DNA from: QIAW01 sp035487295
GTDB lineage: Bacteria; Acidobacteriota; Terriglobia; Terriglobales; Acidobacteriaceae
Assembly (NCBI GenBank): GCA_035487295.1
Contig: DATHMH010000044.1
Span: 336,492-400,491 of the forward strand
Reading direction: 5' to 3'
Length of the DNA: 64,000 nt
Made by a program: the position numbers and the translations under genes. Positions 8,061 through 16,294 of this stretch are shown one piece after another. Below the pieces are notes generated by a model. It ran no database searches, had not been told where the DNA came from, and saw nothing but the letters and a program-made list of their open reading frames with translations. The first letter of the stretch is position 1, and each line of letters opens with the position of its first letter.

Positions 8061-8735
8061 ATGGTCCAGCTCCAGCAGGTAACCAAACTTTTCGGACGCT
8101 TTGCCGCCCTGCGCTCGGTTACCGCCGATTTCTCCGCAGGCCGCTGCTATGCCATCTTCGGCGAAAATGGCGCCGGCAAATCCACCCTGCTGCGGGTCAT
8201 CGCCGGACTGGCGCGGCCGACCTCGGGCAAGGTAATCTTCTCCGGTCCGCAGGAAACCCTTCGGCAAAGGATCGGGTACGTGGCCCACGCCAGCATGCTC
8301 TACGACGAGTTCTCTGCCATGGAAAATCTGCGCTACTTCGGTGCGCTGTACGGCATAAAGGAAGAGCAGAAAATGGCCGCGGCGATTCGGGCTGTTGGGC
8401 TTGACCCGAACCTTGAGCGCCATGTCGGGGATTATTCCCAGGGTATGCGGCAGCGCCTCTCCCTGGCGCGCATGCTGATGCACGATCCTGAAATCCTTCT
8501 TCTCGATGAACCTTTTTCCAATCTCGACGTGACCTCCGCGCATGAGATTGTGGAGCTCATAAAGAAATTGCGCGACCAAGGTAAGACAATTCTGGTAGTC
8601 ACGCACCAGGCGGCCAATGTCGCTGGTGTTGCCGATCAATCGTTGCTGTTTTCCCAGGGCCAACTGCTGCGCTGCGAAAGCGGAATCGCCGCTGCCAATA
8701 CCGGCAGCTCCACGCGCGAGGGAGCGGGCCGATGA
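8061..8735 (+). CDS. ccmA: Haem exporter ATP-binding protein CcmA
   Basis: ATPase subunit of the CcmABCD complex that releases holo-CcmE. The 224-residue protein is a single ABC domain: Walker A GENGAGKST at 34-42, an ABC signature variant YSQGMRQ at about 124-130, and Walker B ILLLDEP at 145-151, followed by a switch His in VVTHQ. The size is normal for CcmA. Its stop overlaps the ccmB start by 4 bases (ATGA), indicating translational coupling. Confidence 0.95.
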   Translation: MVQLQQVTKLFGRFAALRSVTADFSAGRCYAIFGENGAGKSTLLRVIAGLARPTSGKVIFSGPQETLRQRIGYVAHASMLYDEFSAMENLRYFGALYGIKEEQKMAAAIRAVGLDPNLERHVGDYSQGMRQRLSLARMLMHDPEILLLDEPFSNLDVTSAHEIVELIKKLRDQGKTILVVTHQAANVAGVADQSLLFSQGQLLRCESGIAAANTGSSTREGAGR

Positions 8736-9409
8736 GCGGATTGTTCCATATCACGCGCGCCACCCTGGCCAAAGATCTGCGCCTGGAGTGGCGCTCCAAA
8801 GACGCCACCAACGGCATGCTGTTCTTTGCCTTGTTGGTGGTGGTGATCTTCAGCTTTGCCTTTGAGCCTACGGCGGAAGAAGCGCGCCGCATTATCGGTG
8901 GCCTGGTGTGGATGGCCTTTCTGTTTGCCTCTACCATGGCGCTCAACCAGAGCTGGGCACGTGAGCTGCGCAATCAGGTGCTTGATGGATTTCGGTGCTC
9001 CCCGGCTCCGGCGAATGCTCTTTTTTTGGGAAAGACGATCGGAAACTTCATCTTTGTTTGCCTGCTGGAAGCGGTTGTCGCTCCGTTGTTCGTGGTCTTT
9101 TTCAACCTGCATGCTCTGGGGGATACGCTACTGCTTATTCCGCTGTTCCTGCTCGGCACCTGGGCGCTGGTGGTGAACGGGACTTTTTTTGCCGCCATGT
9201 CGTTGCGCACGCGCACCCGCGAACTGATGCTGCCGCTGCTGCTATTCCCTATCTCCGTACCAGCGCTGCTGGCCATGGTGGGCGCAACCACGGCAATCTT
9301 TACCGGAGAATCTTCGCCCAGCCTGCCGCTCAAGTTCCTGGCAGTTTACGATATAGTTTTCACCACGGTTTCACTCTTACTCTTTGAAACCGTGCTGCAC
9401 GCGGAGTAG
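8732..9409 (+). CDS. ccmB: Haem exporter permease CcmB
   Basis: Membrane subunit that works with CcmA. The 225-residue protein has about six hydrophobic segments and the family blocks DLRLEWRSKDATNGMLFFALLVV near the N terminus and LDGFRCSPAPANALFLGKTIGNF in the first half, and RELMLPLLLFPISVPALLA in the second. The length is typical. It starts inside the last codon of ccmA and is followed after 95 bases by ccmC, so the whole set is probably one operon. Confidence 0.94.
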   Translation: MSGLFHITRATLAKDLRLEWRSKDATNGMLFFALLVVVIFSFAFEPTAEEARRIIGGLVWMAFLFASTMALNQSWARELRNQVLDGFRCSPAPANALFLGKTIGNFIFVCLLEAVVAPLFVVFFNLHALGDTLLLIPLFLLGTWALVVNGTFFAAMSLRTRTRELMLPLLLFPISVPALLAMVGATTAIFTGESSPSLPLKFLAVYDIVFTTVSLLLFETVLHAE

Positions 9410-9504
9410 TTGCATTTGATTTGCACGCAAGTTAGAATTCACTCCTCTTCCGGTGGGGCGGTGGGCGCAAGTCTGACTTGCCTAAAACAAGTTCCTGATA
9501 ATCT

Positions 9505-10191
9505 ATGAAACCGTCTCTTATTCTTTTTTCTCTTCTCACTCTGGGCTTGCTCGTCTGGGGATTCCGTCAGGCCATGTTCGTTGCGCCTACGGAAGCGACC
9601 ATGGGCGACATTCAGCGCATTTTCTACTATCACGTGCCGTCGGCTTTCGCGGCCTTCGCCTGCTTTTTTGTAAATCTGGTGGCATCGCTGGCTTACCTGA
9701 AGACGCGTAGCCCGCGCGCCGACGCCCTGGCGCTGGCCTCGGCCCAGGTGGGCGTGGTGTTCTGCACCATCGTGCTCATCACCGGGCCGCTGTGGGCGCG
9801 GCCGGTGTGGGGCATCTGGTGGACATGGGATGCGCGCCTTACCAGCACCCTGCTGCTCTGGCTCATCTATGTGAGCTATCTGCTGCTGCGGCGCTTCTCG
9901 TACGCCGGCGCCATGCCGGTGCTGGCGGCGGTGCTGGCCATCTTCGGGTCGGTGGATACCGTGTTTGTCTATATGTCCATCCGCTGGTTCCGCACGCAGC
10001 ACCCGCAGCCGGTGCTGGCAGGGGGGCCAGGCAGCGGGCTCGCGCCTGAGATGCTGCACGCTTTTTTTATCAACCTGATTGCCTTTTCCGCATTTGGCGC
10101 GCTGCTGGTCTGGGTGCGCTACCTGCTGGAGCGGCAACAGCAGCGCGTGGAAGAATTGCACGCGCACGCCGCCGTAGGAGGTGCGCGATGA
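9505..10191 (+). CDS. ccmC: Haem-handling membrane protein CcmC
   Basis: CcmC attaches haem to CcmE. The 228-residue protein has six membrane segments and the tryptophan-rich WWD motif (WGIWWTWDARLT, about residues 102-113). The two haem-ligand histidines are present: His43 in FYYHVPSAF and His166 in WFRTQHPQP. It therefore belongs to the CcmC/CcmF/CcsA haem-handling family, and its length and position identify it as CcmC. Its final codons overlap the start of the tiny ccmD-like gene. CcmF and thioredoxin-like partners are not in the window. Confidence 0.95.
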   Translation: MKPSLILFSLLTLGLLVWGFRQAMFVAPTEATMGDIQRIFYYHVPSAFAAFACFFVNLVASLAYLKTRSPRADALALASAQVGVVFCTIVLITGPLWARPVWGIWWTWDARLTSTLLLWLIYVSYLLLRRFSYAGAMPVLAAVLAIFGSVDTVFVYMSIRWFRTQHPQPVLAGGPGSGLAPEMLHAFFINLIAFSAFGALLVWVRYLLERQQQRVEELHAHAAVGGAR

Positions 10192-10322
10192 TGCTGCGTC
10201 ATTTATATCTTGCTTATGCTGCGACGTGGGCGATCCACGGGGCTTATCTTACTTTCCTGGCGGTGAAGAGCGCGCGCATCAAGCGCGAGCTGCGGAAGCT
10301 GGAAGAGGGAAGTAAGAAGTAA
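10188..10322 (+). CDS. ccmD: CcmD-like small membrane protein
   Basis: A 44-residue frame starting ATG 10188, overlapping the ccmC stop by 4 bases, with a strong ribosome site (TAGGAGGT) 5 bases before it. The product has one membrane segment (YLAYAATWAIHGAYLTFLAV) and a Lys/Arg/Glu-rich cytoplasmic tail (KSARIKRELRKLEEG), exactly the form of CcmD, which in other bacteria helps release holo-CcmE from CcmABC. It is short and poorly conserved, so identification rests on position, size and topology. The stop codon lies inside an inverted repeat shared with the convergent gene. Confidence 0.8.
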   Translation: MMLRHLYLAYAATWAIHGAYLTFLAVKSARIKRELRKLEEGSKK

Positions 10323-10443
10323 GAAGGCGGAAGCAGGAATTGTCGATTTTCGATTTCTGATTTACGATTTGACTTGTGAAGCACGTTCTTAAATCGAAAA
10401 TCGTAAATCAGAAATCATAAATTCAATCGTACTTCTTACTTCT
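10311..10443. repeat. Nested inverted repeat between convergent genes
   Basis: A perfect 19-bp inverted repeat (GATTTCTGATTTACGATTT at 10352-10370 and its complement at 10398-10416) is nested within an outer arm of about 12 bp (AGAAGTAAGAAG near 10315-10326 and its complement near 10432-10443). The outer arms contain the stop codons of both converging genes. It may act as a bidirectional terminator, although no long T run follows. Confidence 0.75.
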
Positions 10444-11293
10444 GCGGCGGAGGCGGCTGGTCCGAGGGCTTCTGCTGTCCCGGGGGCAGTTCCTGGCCTT
10501 CGTAGATGATCTTGCTCTTGGAGCCAAAGCGCTTGTAGTTGGTGTACTTCACGATCTGGCGAATGTGCACGTCGCCTGTTTTGAAGTGCAACATGTCATC
10601 TGTGTAGGTGTAGGTCGGGAACCAGTAGGCGCCGTCAATCTGTTCGCGGTAGGTGGTAAATTTGGGAAACAGGTTTTCACCGCTTCCTTTGCGGATATCA
10701 GGAACGTTCTTGCCGAAAGTCTTTACGATCTGGAAGTCGCGATTATCCACCCAGATTCGCCCCTGGAAATACCGTTTATTTTTCTCGATCTGCTTGGGGG
10801 CGACGTCGAAAACGTAGGTATCGAGATCATCTTCCTTCTGCTGGCCGACATACAGAATGCTGTATTCAGGAAGCTCATCGCTGGTGAGCACGAAGGGCAG
10901 GCGGTTTTGAATGTCGTCAATATCTTCGCGCGTCATCGAGATGCGCGTCAGGGTAGGCTGCGGCGCAAACACCACCGATTCGATGCGCCGGCCCTTGTCG
11001 TCGAACAGGATGTCTGTGACCATCTGGTAGTCGCCGTCAACGGTGTCGCCGTCAAGCGTCTGGATTTTGACCGACTGGCGGTAGGTGTAGTTGTCGCGCG
11101 CTTGTTTGAAAACTTTCTCTTTCGCAGAGAACTTCTGGATGACCTGCTCGGGAGTGGTTCCCGTGGGCGGGGCTTCATTCAGCGGTCCCTCGCCCTCATC
11201 GGCGAATGCGGCAGCCCCGAAAATAAGCAGGGTCGCGAATGTTGACAAAGCCAGAATACGGACGCGCCAGGAAGTGGGGTAAATCATGCTCAT
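10436..11293 (-). CDS. Exported LolA-like protein of unknown function
   Basis: A 285-residue protein with a signal peptide (ILALSTFATLLIFGAAAFA) and a mature domain with many beta strands in the style of the LolA/LolB/outer-membrane-lipoprotein-sorting superfamily: VIQKFSAKEKVFKQARDNYTYRQSV, then GRIWVDNRDFQIVKTFGK, then a FPTYTYTDDMLHFKTGDVHIRQIVKYTNYKRF ending. Such proteins usually bind lipid or lipoprotein tails in the periplasm, but the function here is inferred from fold style only. The C terminus is Pro/Gln-rich. It converges on the ccm operon. Confidence 0.65.
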   Translation of the reverse strand: MSMIYPTSWRVRILALSTFATLLIFGAAAFADEGEGPLNEAPPTGTTPEQVIQKFSAKEKVFKQARDNYTYRQSVKIQTLDGDTVDGDYQMVTDILFDDKGRRIESVVFAPQPTLTRISMTREDIDDIQNRLPFVLTSDELPEYSILYVGQQKEDDLDTYVFDVAPKQIEKNKRYFQGRIWVDNRDFQIVKTFGKNVPDIRKGSGENLFPKFTTYREQIDGAYWFPTYTYTDDMLHFKTGDVHIRQIVKYTNYKRFGSKSKIIYEGQELPPGQQKPSDQPPPPQK

Positions 11294-11558
11294 TACATGT
11301 ACCTAATGGAATTTTATCAATAATTGGATGTGGAATGCTCTCCAGAGTTGACGCCGAGCCATGTAAAGATTTGTTGGCAGCCCTGAAACTAGAATTCCCG
11401 TCCATATCATTGAAAAACAAGGCTATCCTTTTTAAGTCTCGCGCCGGCGCTCATTCCCGGCTTTCTGTGGAGCGTTATTCCCAAAGCTTGACACAGATAA
11501 AGGACGTTCCATAACATCTGGGCTCTTATAAAATGGAATCCAGGCAAGGAGAGCTATC

Positions 11559-12218
11559 ATGTCACTACGCATCAACGATGACGCCCCTGACTTCACAGCC
11601 GAAACCACACAGGGCAAGATCAACTTTCACGAATGGATTGGCAACGGTTGGGCCATCCTGTTCTCCCATCCTAAAGACTTTACCCCGGTCTGTACCACCG
11701 AGCTCGGCTACATGGCCGGCCTGCATCCCGAATTCGAAAAGCGCAACACCAAGATCATCGGTTTGAGTGTGGACCCGGCCAGCAATCACAGCAAGTGGGC
11801 GAAAGACATCGAAGAGACGCAGGGCCACAAGGTGAACTATCCCATGATCGGCGACCCCGAGCTGAAGATCGCCAAGCTCTACGGCATGCTGCCGGGCGAT
11901 GCCGGCGAGAGCTGCGAGGGCCGCACCGCCGCCGACAACGCCACCGTGCGCACGGTGTTCGTGGTTGGCCCCGACAAGAAGATCAAGCTGATGCTCAGTT
12001 ATCCCATGAGCACCGGCCGCAACTTCGATGAGGTGCTGCGCGTCATCGATTCCATGCAACTCACCGCCAAGCACAAGGTAGCGACGCCGGTGAACTGGAA
12101 GCAAGGCGATGATGTGATCATCCTGCCGTCGGTGCCCGAAGAAGAAGCGAAAAAGAAATTCCCCGGCGGCTGGAAGGCGCCCAAGCCTTACCTGCGGATT
12201 GTTCCGCAGCCGAAGTAA
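11559..12218 (+). CDS. 1-Cys peroxiredoxin (Prx6 type)
   Basis: A 219-residue thiol peroxidase reducing hydrogen peroxide and organic peroxides. The peroxidatic site is Cys45 in HPKDFTPVCTTELG, with the conserved Thr42. The long C-terminal extension (from about residue 150, with MSTGRNFDEVLRVIDSMQL and PEEEAKKKFPGGWK) is diagnostic for the Prx6 class. One further Cys (GESCEGRTAADN) is present but not at a canonical resolving position. AAGGAG lies 7 bases before the ATG. Monocistronic by context. Confidence 0.95.
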   Translation: MSLRINDDAPDFTAETTQGKINFHEWIGNGWAILFSHPKDFTPVCTTELGYMAGLHPEFEKRNTKIIGLSVDPASNHSKWAKDIEETQGHKVNYPMIGDPELKIAKLYGMLPGDAGESCEGRTAADNATVRTVFVVGPDKKIKLMLSYPMSTGRNFDEVLRVIDSMQLTAKHKVATPVNWKQGDDVIILPSVPEEEAKKKFPGGWKAPKPYLRIVPQPK

Positions 12219-12385
12219 AAGCAGTACTCGGGCCTCGCCTCAGTTTTTCTAAAAGCGCCTGCTGGGCGAGGTCCCGATTACCGCAAGTTGATCTCCTATA
12301 ATCTGCAAAAATTGCCGTTTTTGATATCAATCCGCGACAGACGGCGTCTAAATCTTCTAAACTAATGAGTTTGCTTGGAGGTCCG

Positions 12386-14470
12386 ATGCGGTTTCGTTAC
12401 GCCGTTATTTTCTGTCTCTCTGTTGTTTCCAGCTTCCTCGGTTTCGCCCAATCCAAACGTCCTTTCACCTTTGAAGACATGATGGCGCTCAAGCGGGTGG
12501 CCGAGCCTGTGCCTTCGCCTGACGGCAAGTGGGTGGCCTTTGCCGCGCAGGAGGTTGACCTGGAGGCGAACAAGAAGACATCGCACATCTGGCTGGTGCC
12601 GCTGGCCGGCGGCGAGGCGAAAAAGATCAGTGACGATCCCGCAGGGGAAGACCGGCCACGCTTTTCGCCTGACGGCAAGCGGCTCATCTATACCTCAGCC
12701 AAAGATGGCAGCTCGCAAATCTGGATTGCGGATTTTGACACTGACGGCGGCGCGCTGAGCAACGCCCACAAGCTGACCTCAATTTCAACCGAGGCCGATG
12801 GCGCCATCTGGGCGCCGGACGGCAAAAATATCCTGTTTCTCTCCACCGTGTATCCGGATTGTCCGGATGACGCCTGCAACAAACAGCGCGACGATGAGCG
12901 GGCCAAATCCAAGGTGCAGGCCAGCATCTTCACACGGCTCCTCTACCGCCATTGGAACAGCTACACGCAATTCAAGCGCAGCCACCTGTTTGTGATTCCC
13001 TCCGAGGGCGGAACCCCGCGCGACATCACCCCCGGCGACCATGAAGTGCCGCCCTTTAACCTGGGCGGACAGGATATGTACGCCATCTCTCCCGATGGGC
13101 AGGAGGTCGCCTACACCAGCAACCACGACGAGGTTGAGGCTGCCAGCACGAATAACGATATTTTTATCGTTCCCATTACGGGCGGAGAGGCGAAGAAGAT
13201 TTCCACCAGTCCGGGCAGCGATGACACTCCGCTCTATTCGCCTGATGGGAAGTACATCGCCTGGCGCATGCAGAAGCGCGCGGGATTCGAGAGCGACAAA
13301 TTCAATCTCGTAATCTATGACCGCAAGAGCGGAGAGATCAAGAATCTAACGGAGAATTTTGACAGATGGGTCGCGTCGTATGTGTGGAAAAAAGATTCGC
13401 TGGCCCTTTGTTTCAGCGCGGAAGATGAAGGCGAGGCTCCCATCTATGTTGTAGATATCAATGGCCTCGTACCTGCGCGCAAGATAGTGACTGGCCATAA
13501 CGATGATTTGGCGATCTCACCCGACAATCACTGGCTGCTATTTACGAAAATGAAGGTTGGGCGTCCAAACGAGATTTATAAATTTGAAGTTTCAAGCGCT
13601 TTTGGTGCTTTGGAAAAACTAAAGCTGACGCAAGACCCTGGCGGCGAGGTCCTTACTCATCTCAACGATCCAGTCTTGAGCCAAGTTGCTATGCAACCAC
13701 TTGAGCCATTCTGGTTTACCGGGGCAGAGAAAACCAAAGTTGAGGGCTTCATCGTGAAGCCGCCGGGTTTTGATCCCAGCAAGAAGTATCCGGTCAAGCT
13801 CATCATCCACGGCGGACCGCAGATCATGTTAGGTAACGCATGGTCATATCGCTGGAACATTGAATTGCTCGCTGCCAACGGCTACGTGGTGGTCATGATC
13901 AACCCGCGCGGCTCGACCGGCTACGGGCAGAAGTTCATTGACGAGATCAGCGGCGACTGGGGCGGCAAACCGTATCAGGACCTGATGCTGGGGCTCGATT
14001 ACGCCGAGCGTACCTATCCGTTCATTGATAAGAACCGCGAGTGCGCGCTGGGCGCCTCCTATGGCGGATACATGGTCAACTGGATCATGGGCCATACCAA
14101 CCGCTTCAAGTGCATCGTCTCACATGATGGTATGTTCAATACCGAGTCCGCCTACGGCAGCACCGAAGAGCTTTGGTTCAACGAGTGGGAATTTCGAGGC
14201 ACGCCGTGGACCAATCGCGAGCTCTACCGCAAGTGGTCCCCGCATCTGTTTGCTGCAAATTTCAAGACGCCCACGCTCGTCATTCACAGCCAGAAAGATT
14301 ACCGGCTGGATGTCTCCGAGGGCTTTCAACTGTTCACCACGTTGCAGCGGCTGAAAGTTCCGTCCAAGATGCTGTATTTCCCCGACGAAGGCCACTGGGT
14401 GCTCAAGCCCCAGAACAGCCGCCTGTGGTACCAGACGGTGAATGCGTGGGTGGACCAGTATTTGAAGTGA
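12386..14470 (+). CDS. Exported S9-family peptidase (acylaminoacyl/dipeptidyl peptidase type)
   Basis: The start ATG 12386 is chosen because GGAGGT precedes it at good distance and a signal peptide follows (VIFCLSVVSSFLGFAQ); the frame is open from 12365. The 694-residue protein has an N-terminal WD40-like propeller with repeated FSPDGK/YSPDGKY blades (to about residue 400) and a C-terminal alpha/beta hydrolase domain. The triad is visible: nucleophile Ser558 in GASYGG, Asp in HSQKDYRLDV and His in DEGHWV. It should hydrolyse oligopeptides in the periplasm or outside the cell. Confidence 0.94.
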   Translation: MRFRYAVIFCLSVVSSFLGFAQSKRPFTFEDMMALKRVAEPVPSPDGKWVAFAAQEVDLEANKKTSHIWLVPLAGGEAKKISDDPAGEDRPRFSPDGKRLIYTSAKDGSSQIWIADFDTDGGALSNAHKLTSISTEADGAIWAPDGKNILFLSTVYPDCPDDACNKQRDDERAKSKVQASIFTRLLYRHWNSYTQFKRSHLFVIPSEGGTPRDITPGDHEVPPFNLGGQDMYAISPDGQEVAYTSNHDEVEAASTNNDIFIVPITGGEAKKISTSPGSDDTPLYSPDGKYIAWRMQKRAGFESDKFNLVIYDRKSGEIKNLTENFDRWVASYVWKKDSLALCFSAEDEGEAPIYVVDINGLVPARKIVTGHNDDLAISPDNHWLLFTKMKVGRPNEIYKFEVSSAFGALEKLKLTQDPGGEVLTHLNDPVLSQVAMQPLEPFWFTGAEKTKVEGFIVKPPGFDPSKKYPVKLIIHGGPQIMLGNAWSYRWNIELLAANGYVVVMINPRGSTGYGQKFIDEISGDWGGKPYQDLMLGLDYAERTYPFIDKNRECALGASYGGYMVNWIMGHTNRFKCIVSHDGMFNTESAYGSTEELWFNEWEFRGTPWTNRELYRKWSPHLFAANFKTPTLVIHSQKDYRLDVSEGFQLFTTLQRLKVPSKMLYFPDEGHWVLKPQNSRLWYQTVNAWVDQYLK

Positions 14471-14592
14471 ATTACGATTTGTGAAGTACGATTTACGATT
14501 TGAGCTCCTAGCCTCTAGCTGTTTTTGGGACTCGATGATGCAAGTAGCTTCGATACCCAAACACAGCTAGAAGCTAGTGGCTAGTAGCTAAT
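14471..14592. repeat. Word repeats and a 15-bp inverted repeat
   Basis: Directly after the S9 gene are three copies of a TACGATTT word, the same word as in the 10.35-kb repeat. They are followed by a 15-bp inverted repeat with one mismatch (14515-14529 against 14556-14570, CTAGCTGTTTTTGGG) and further AAGCTAGTGGCTAGTAGCTA words reaching the end of the convergent yihY gene. Confidence 0.7.
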
Positions 14593-14595
14593 TCG

Positions 14596-15438
14596 CTATT
14601 CATGCGTATATGCCGCGCTGTAGGCTCCGGAGAGCAGCAACAATCCCGACAAGTAGGCCCAGAAGATCAGCGAGACTGAGACTGAGAACGGCCCGTAAAC
14701 TTCCTCGAAATTCATATGAGGCAGGGCGGCAATGTAGGCGTATTTCATCAGCTCCCAGAGAATGCCGAAGATGATGGCGGCGGGCAGGGCGCGCCGCACT
14801 GAAACCTTGCCGGCGGGCACCAGCCAGTAAATCAGGAAAAACGTTGTAATGCTGGCGGTGGTGGTGACCAGCTTCATCAGCAGGAAGGCGCCGAGGTGAA
14901 ATGTCGGGTTATGCCGTCCGCCTCCCACGAACTCGGTCAAGACGTAGCGGTTGCCGAAGGCAGTCACGGCGATGGAGACCAGCGCCAGCACCGCACACCC
15001 AATGGCCAGCAGTGCGCCCACCAGCTGGTTGTGGATCCAGGAGCGGCTTTTCTCGAATCCCCATATGCGGTTGAGCGCTACTTCCAGCGGCATGAACACT
15101 CCACGTGTCGCCAGCAATAGCAGGATGGTCGAGCCCACCTGCACCTGCTTGCGGGCATTCACCAGATCGTCCAGCGCTTTGATTACCATATCCTGGCCGA
15201 TGGGCAGGTGGTCGCGCAAGATCTGCAGCAACACGTAATTCATGGCCCTGGATTCGAACACCCGCCTGATCACCATGATGAGCACGATCATGAAAGGGAA
15301 AAACGCCAGCACCGCAAAGGTAGCCACCGCCAGGGCAAAGGTCTGCGCCTCCGGGGTCAGGAGGTACTGACCCAGCGAAAGCCAGGGGCCGGCGTAGGGA
15401 ATTTTAGATTTAGGTGGACTGTCTTTTTCCCGGCGCAC
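14596..15438 (-). CDS. YihY/virulence-factor BrkB family membrane protein
   Basis: A 280-residue integral membrane protein with about six hydrophobic segments. Family features include FALAVATFAVLAFFPFMIVLIMVIRR near the N terminus, a GSTILLLLATRGVFMPLEVALNRIWG block in the middle, and YGPFSVSVSLIFWAYLSGLLLLSGAYSAAY at the end. The family was once thought to include RNase BN but its true role is unsettled. The start is a GTG with no clear ribosome site. It converges on the S9 peptidase gene. Confidence 0.88.
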   Translation of the reverse strand: MRREKDSPPKSKIPYAGPWLSLGQYLLTPEAQTFALAVATFAVLAFFPFMIVLIMVIRRVFESRAMNYVLLQILRDHLPIGQDMVIKALDDLVNARKQVQVGSTILLLLATRGVFMPLEVALNRIWGFEKSRSWIHNQLVGALLAIGCAVLALVSIAVTAFGNRYVLTEFVGGGRHNPTFHLGAFLLMKLVTTTASITTFFLIYWLVPAGKVSVRRALPAAIIFGILWELMKYAYIAALPHMNFEEVYGPFSVSVSLIFWAYLSGLLLLSGAYSAAYTHE

Positions 15439-15847
15439 GATGCGATGTTAACAGAAGATAACCCCCGGAAAAATGGACCGACCAGTAATTACTGAAATGT
15501 TACAGTGAATCTCCGCTCAGGTTTGCTGAAAAGCTATTGCCAAAATGCAGAGTTCCTGTATTATCGGCATTCGTTTTGCGCTGCCGGAAGGCGCAAGACC
15601 TGGCCGCCGGCCAGTTTGGTTGTGGTTGACGTTTCGGTTTTCTTCTCCAGCTTTATCGCAAGGACTGGCCACGCTGCCCGCACGTAGAGGGGGCGCAAGC
15701 GCATTCCTCCACTAATGGGCAGTCTTTCCTTGGGATGATGAAGGGCGGGACGGAACGTCAGTCATAGGTTCTTCGTCTCCGTAGGTGCGGACCAACCGTC
15801 CACGGCAGAAGAGAAATTTATTTCGATAGAGGCGAAAGGAGTTTTCT
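15439..15847. other. Leader and upstream region of the cold-shock gene
   Basis: About 400 bases between divergent yihY and the cold-shock gene. No gene is supported. A TTGACG near 15627 could be a -35 box but no good -10 follows. A long structured 5' leader is common for cold-shock genes and would fit here, but I cannot define it. Confidence 0.35.
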
Positions 15848-16054
15848 GTGAAAGAGAAGGGTACAGTAAAGTGGTTTAACGGGGCCAAGGGATATGGCTT
15901 CATTCAACGGTCAACCGGCGAGGATGTGTTTGTGCACTTCTCCGCCATCCAGGGGAACGGCTATCGCACACTCAATGAAGGCGAGACGGTAGAGTTCGAA
16001 TGCATTAAGGGGCCAAAAGGCTTTCAGGCGGCCAACGTCGGCCGCGCCATGTAA
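15848..16054 (+). CDS. Cold-shock domain protein (CspA family)
   Basis: A 68-residue single cold-shock domain that binds single-stranded RNA or DNA. Both RNA-binding motifs are clear: RNP1 KGYGFI and RNP2 VFVHF. The GTG start is fixed by AAAGGAG 6-7 bases upstream. A strong intrinsic terminator follows at 16089-16112, so it is a single-gene unit. Confidence 0.96.
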   Translation: MKEKGTVKWFNGAKGYGFIQRSTGEDVFVHFSAIQGNGYRTLNEGETVEFECIKGPKGFQAANVGRAM

Positions 16055-16088
16055 GTCTCGCGAAATTCTCAAACCACTGAATTGCTCA

Positions 16089-16112
16089 CCCTCTCTGCGG
16101 AGAGGGTTTTTT
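16089..16112 (+). terminator. Intrinsic terminator of the cold-shock gene
   Basis: Perfect 7-bp stem CCCTCTC/GAGAGGG with a TGCG loop followed by six T. Confidence 0.92.
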
Positions 16113-16117
16113 ATTGG

Positions 16118-16151
16118 TAGCTCTTAGCTTTTAACCTTTAGCTCTTAGCTT
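16118..16151. repeat. Iterated word repeat (tagctcttagctt type)
   Basis: Two and a half copies of TAGCTCTTAGCTTTTA lie directly behind the cold-shock terminator; this is the reverse orientation of the word at 7480-7519. Confidence 0.65.
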
Positions 16152-16199
16152 GATGTCGCTGACCGCCGTCATCGCGGTGCTCATGCATAATCGGGGTGC

Positions 16200-16270
16200 A
16201 AAAAGGCCGAGGCTAAAGCCCGAAACTCCATGAGCCTTACCCCGGCTTAAAAGCCGGGGCTTCCACCGTG
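16200..16270 (-). repeat. Dispersed palindromic element, copy 1 (agccccggcttttaagccgg type)
   Basis: Read on the minus strand, this stretch matches 52518-52588 over about 70 bases with few differences. It consists of one hairpin (CCCCGGCTTTTAAGCCGGGG), then AAGGCTC, then a second weaker hairpin around GGGCTTTAGCC. It lies between the cold-shock and Kdo hydroxylase genes. Confidence 0.8.
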
Positions 16271-16294
16271 CGCCGCACGCGGCGCAGAAAGAGC

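Noticed and set aside
7488..8663. Open frame of 391 codons on the minus strand
   Set aside because: Antisense to ccmE and ccmA, which are certain. No family features in its product.
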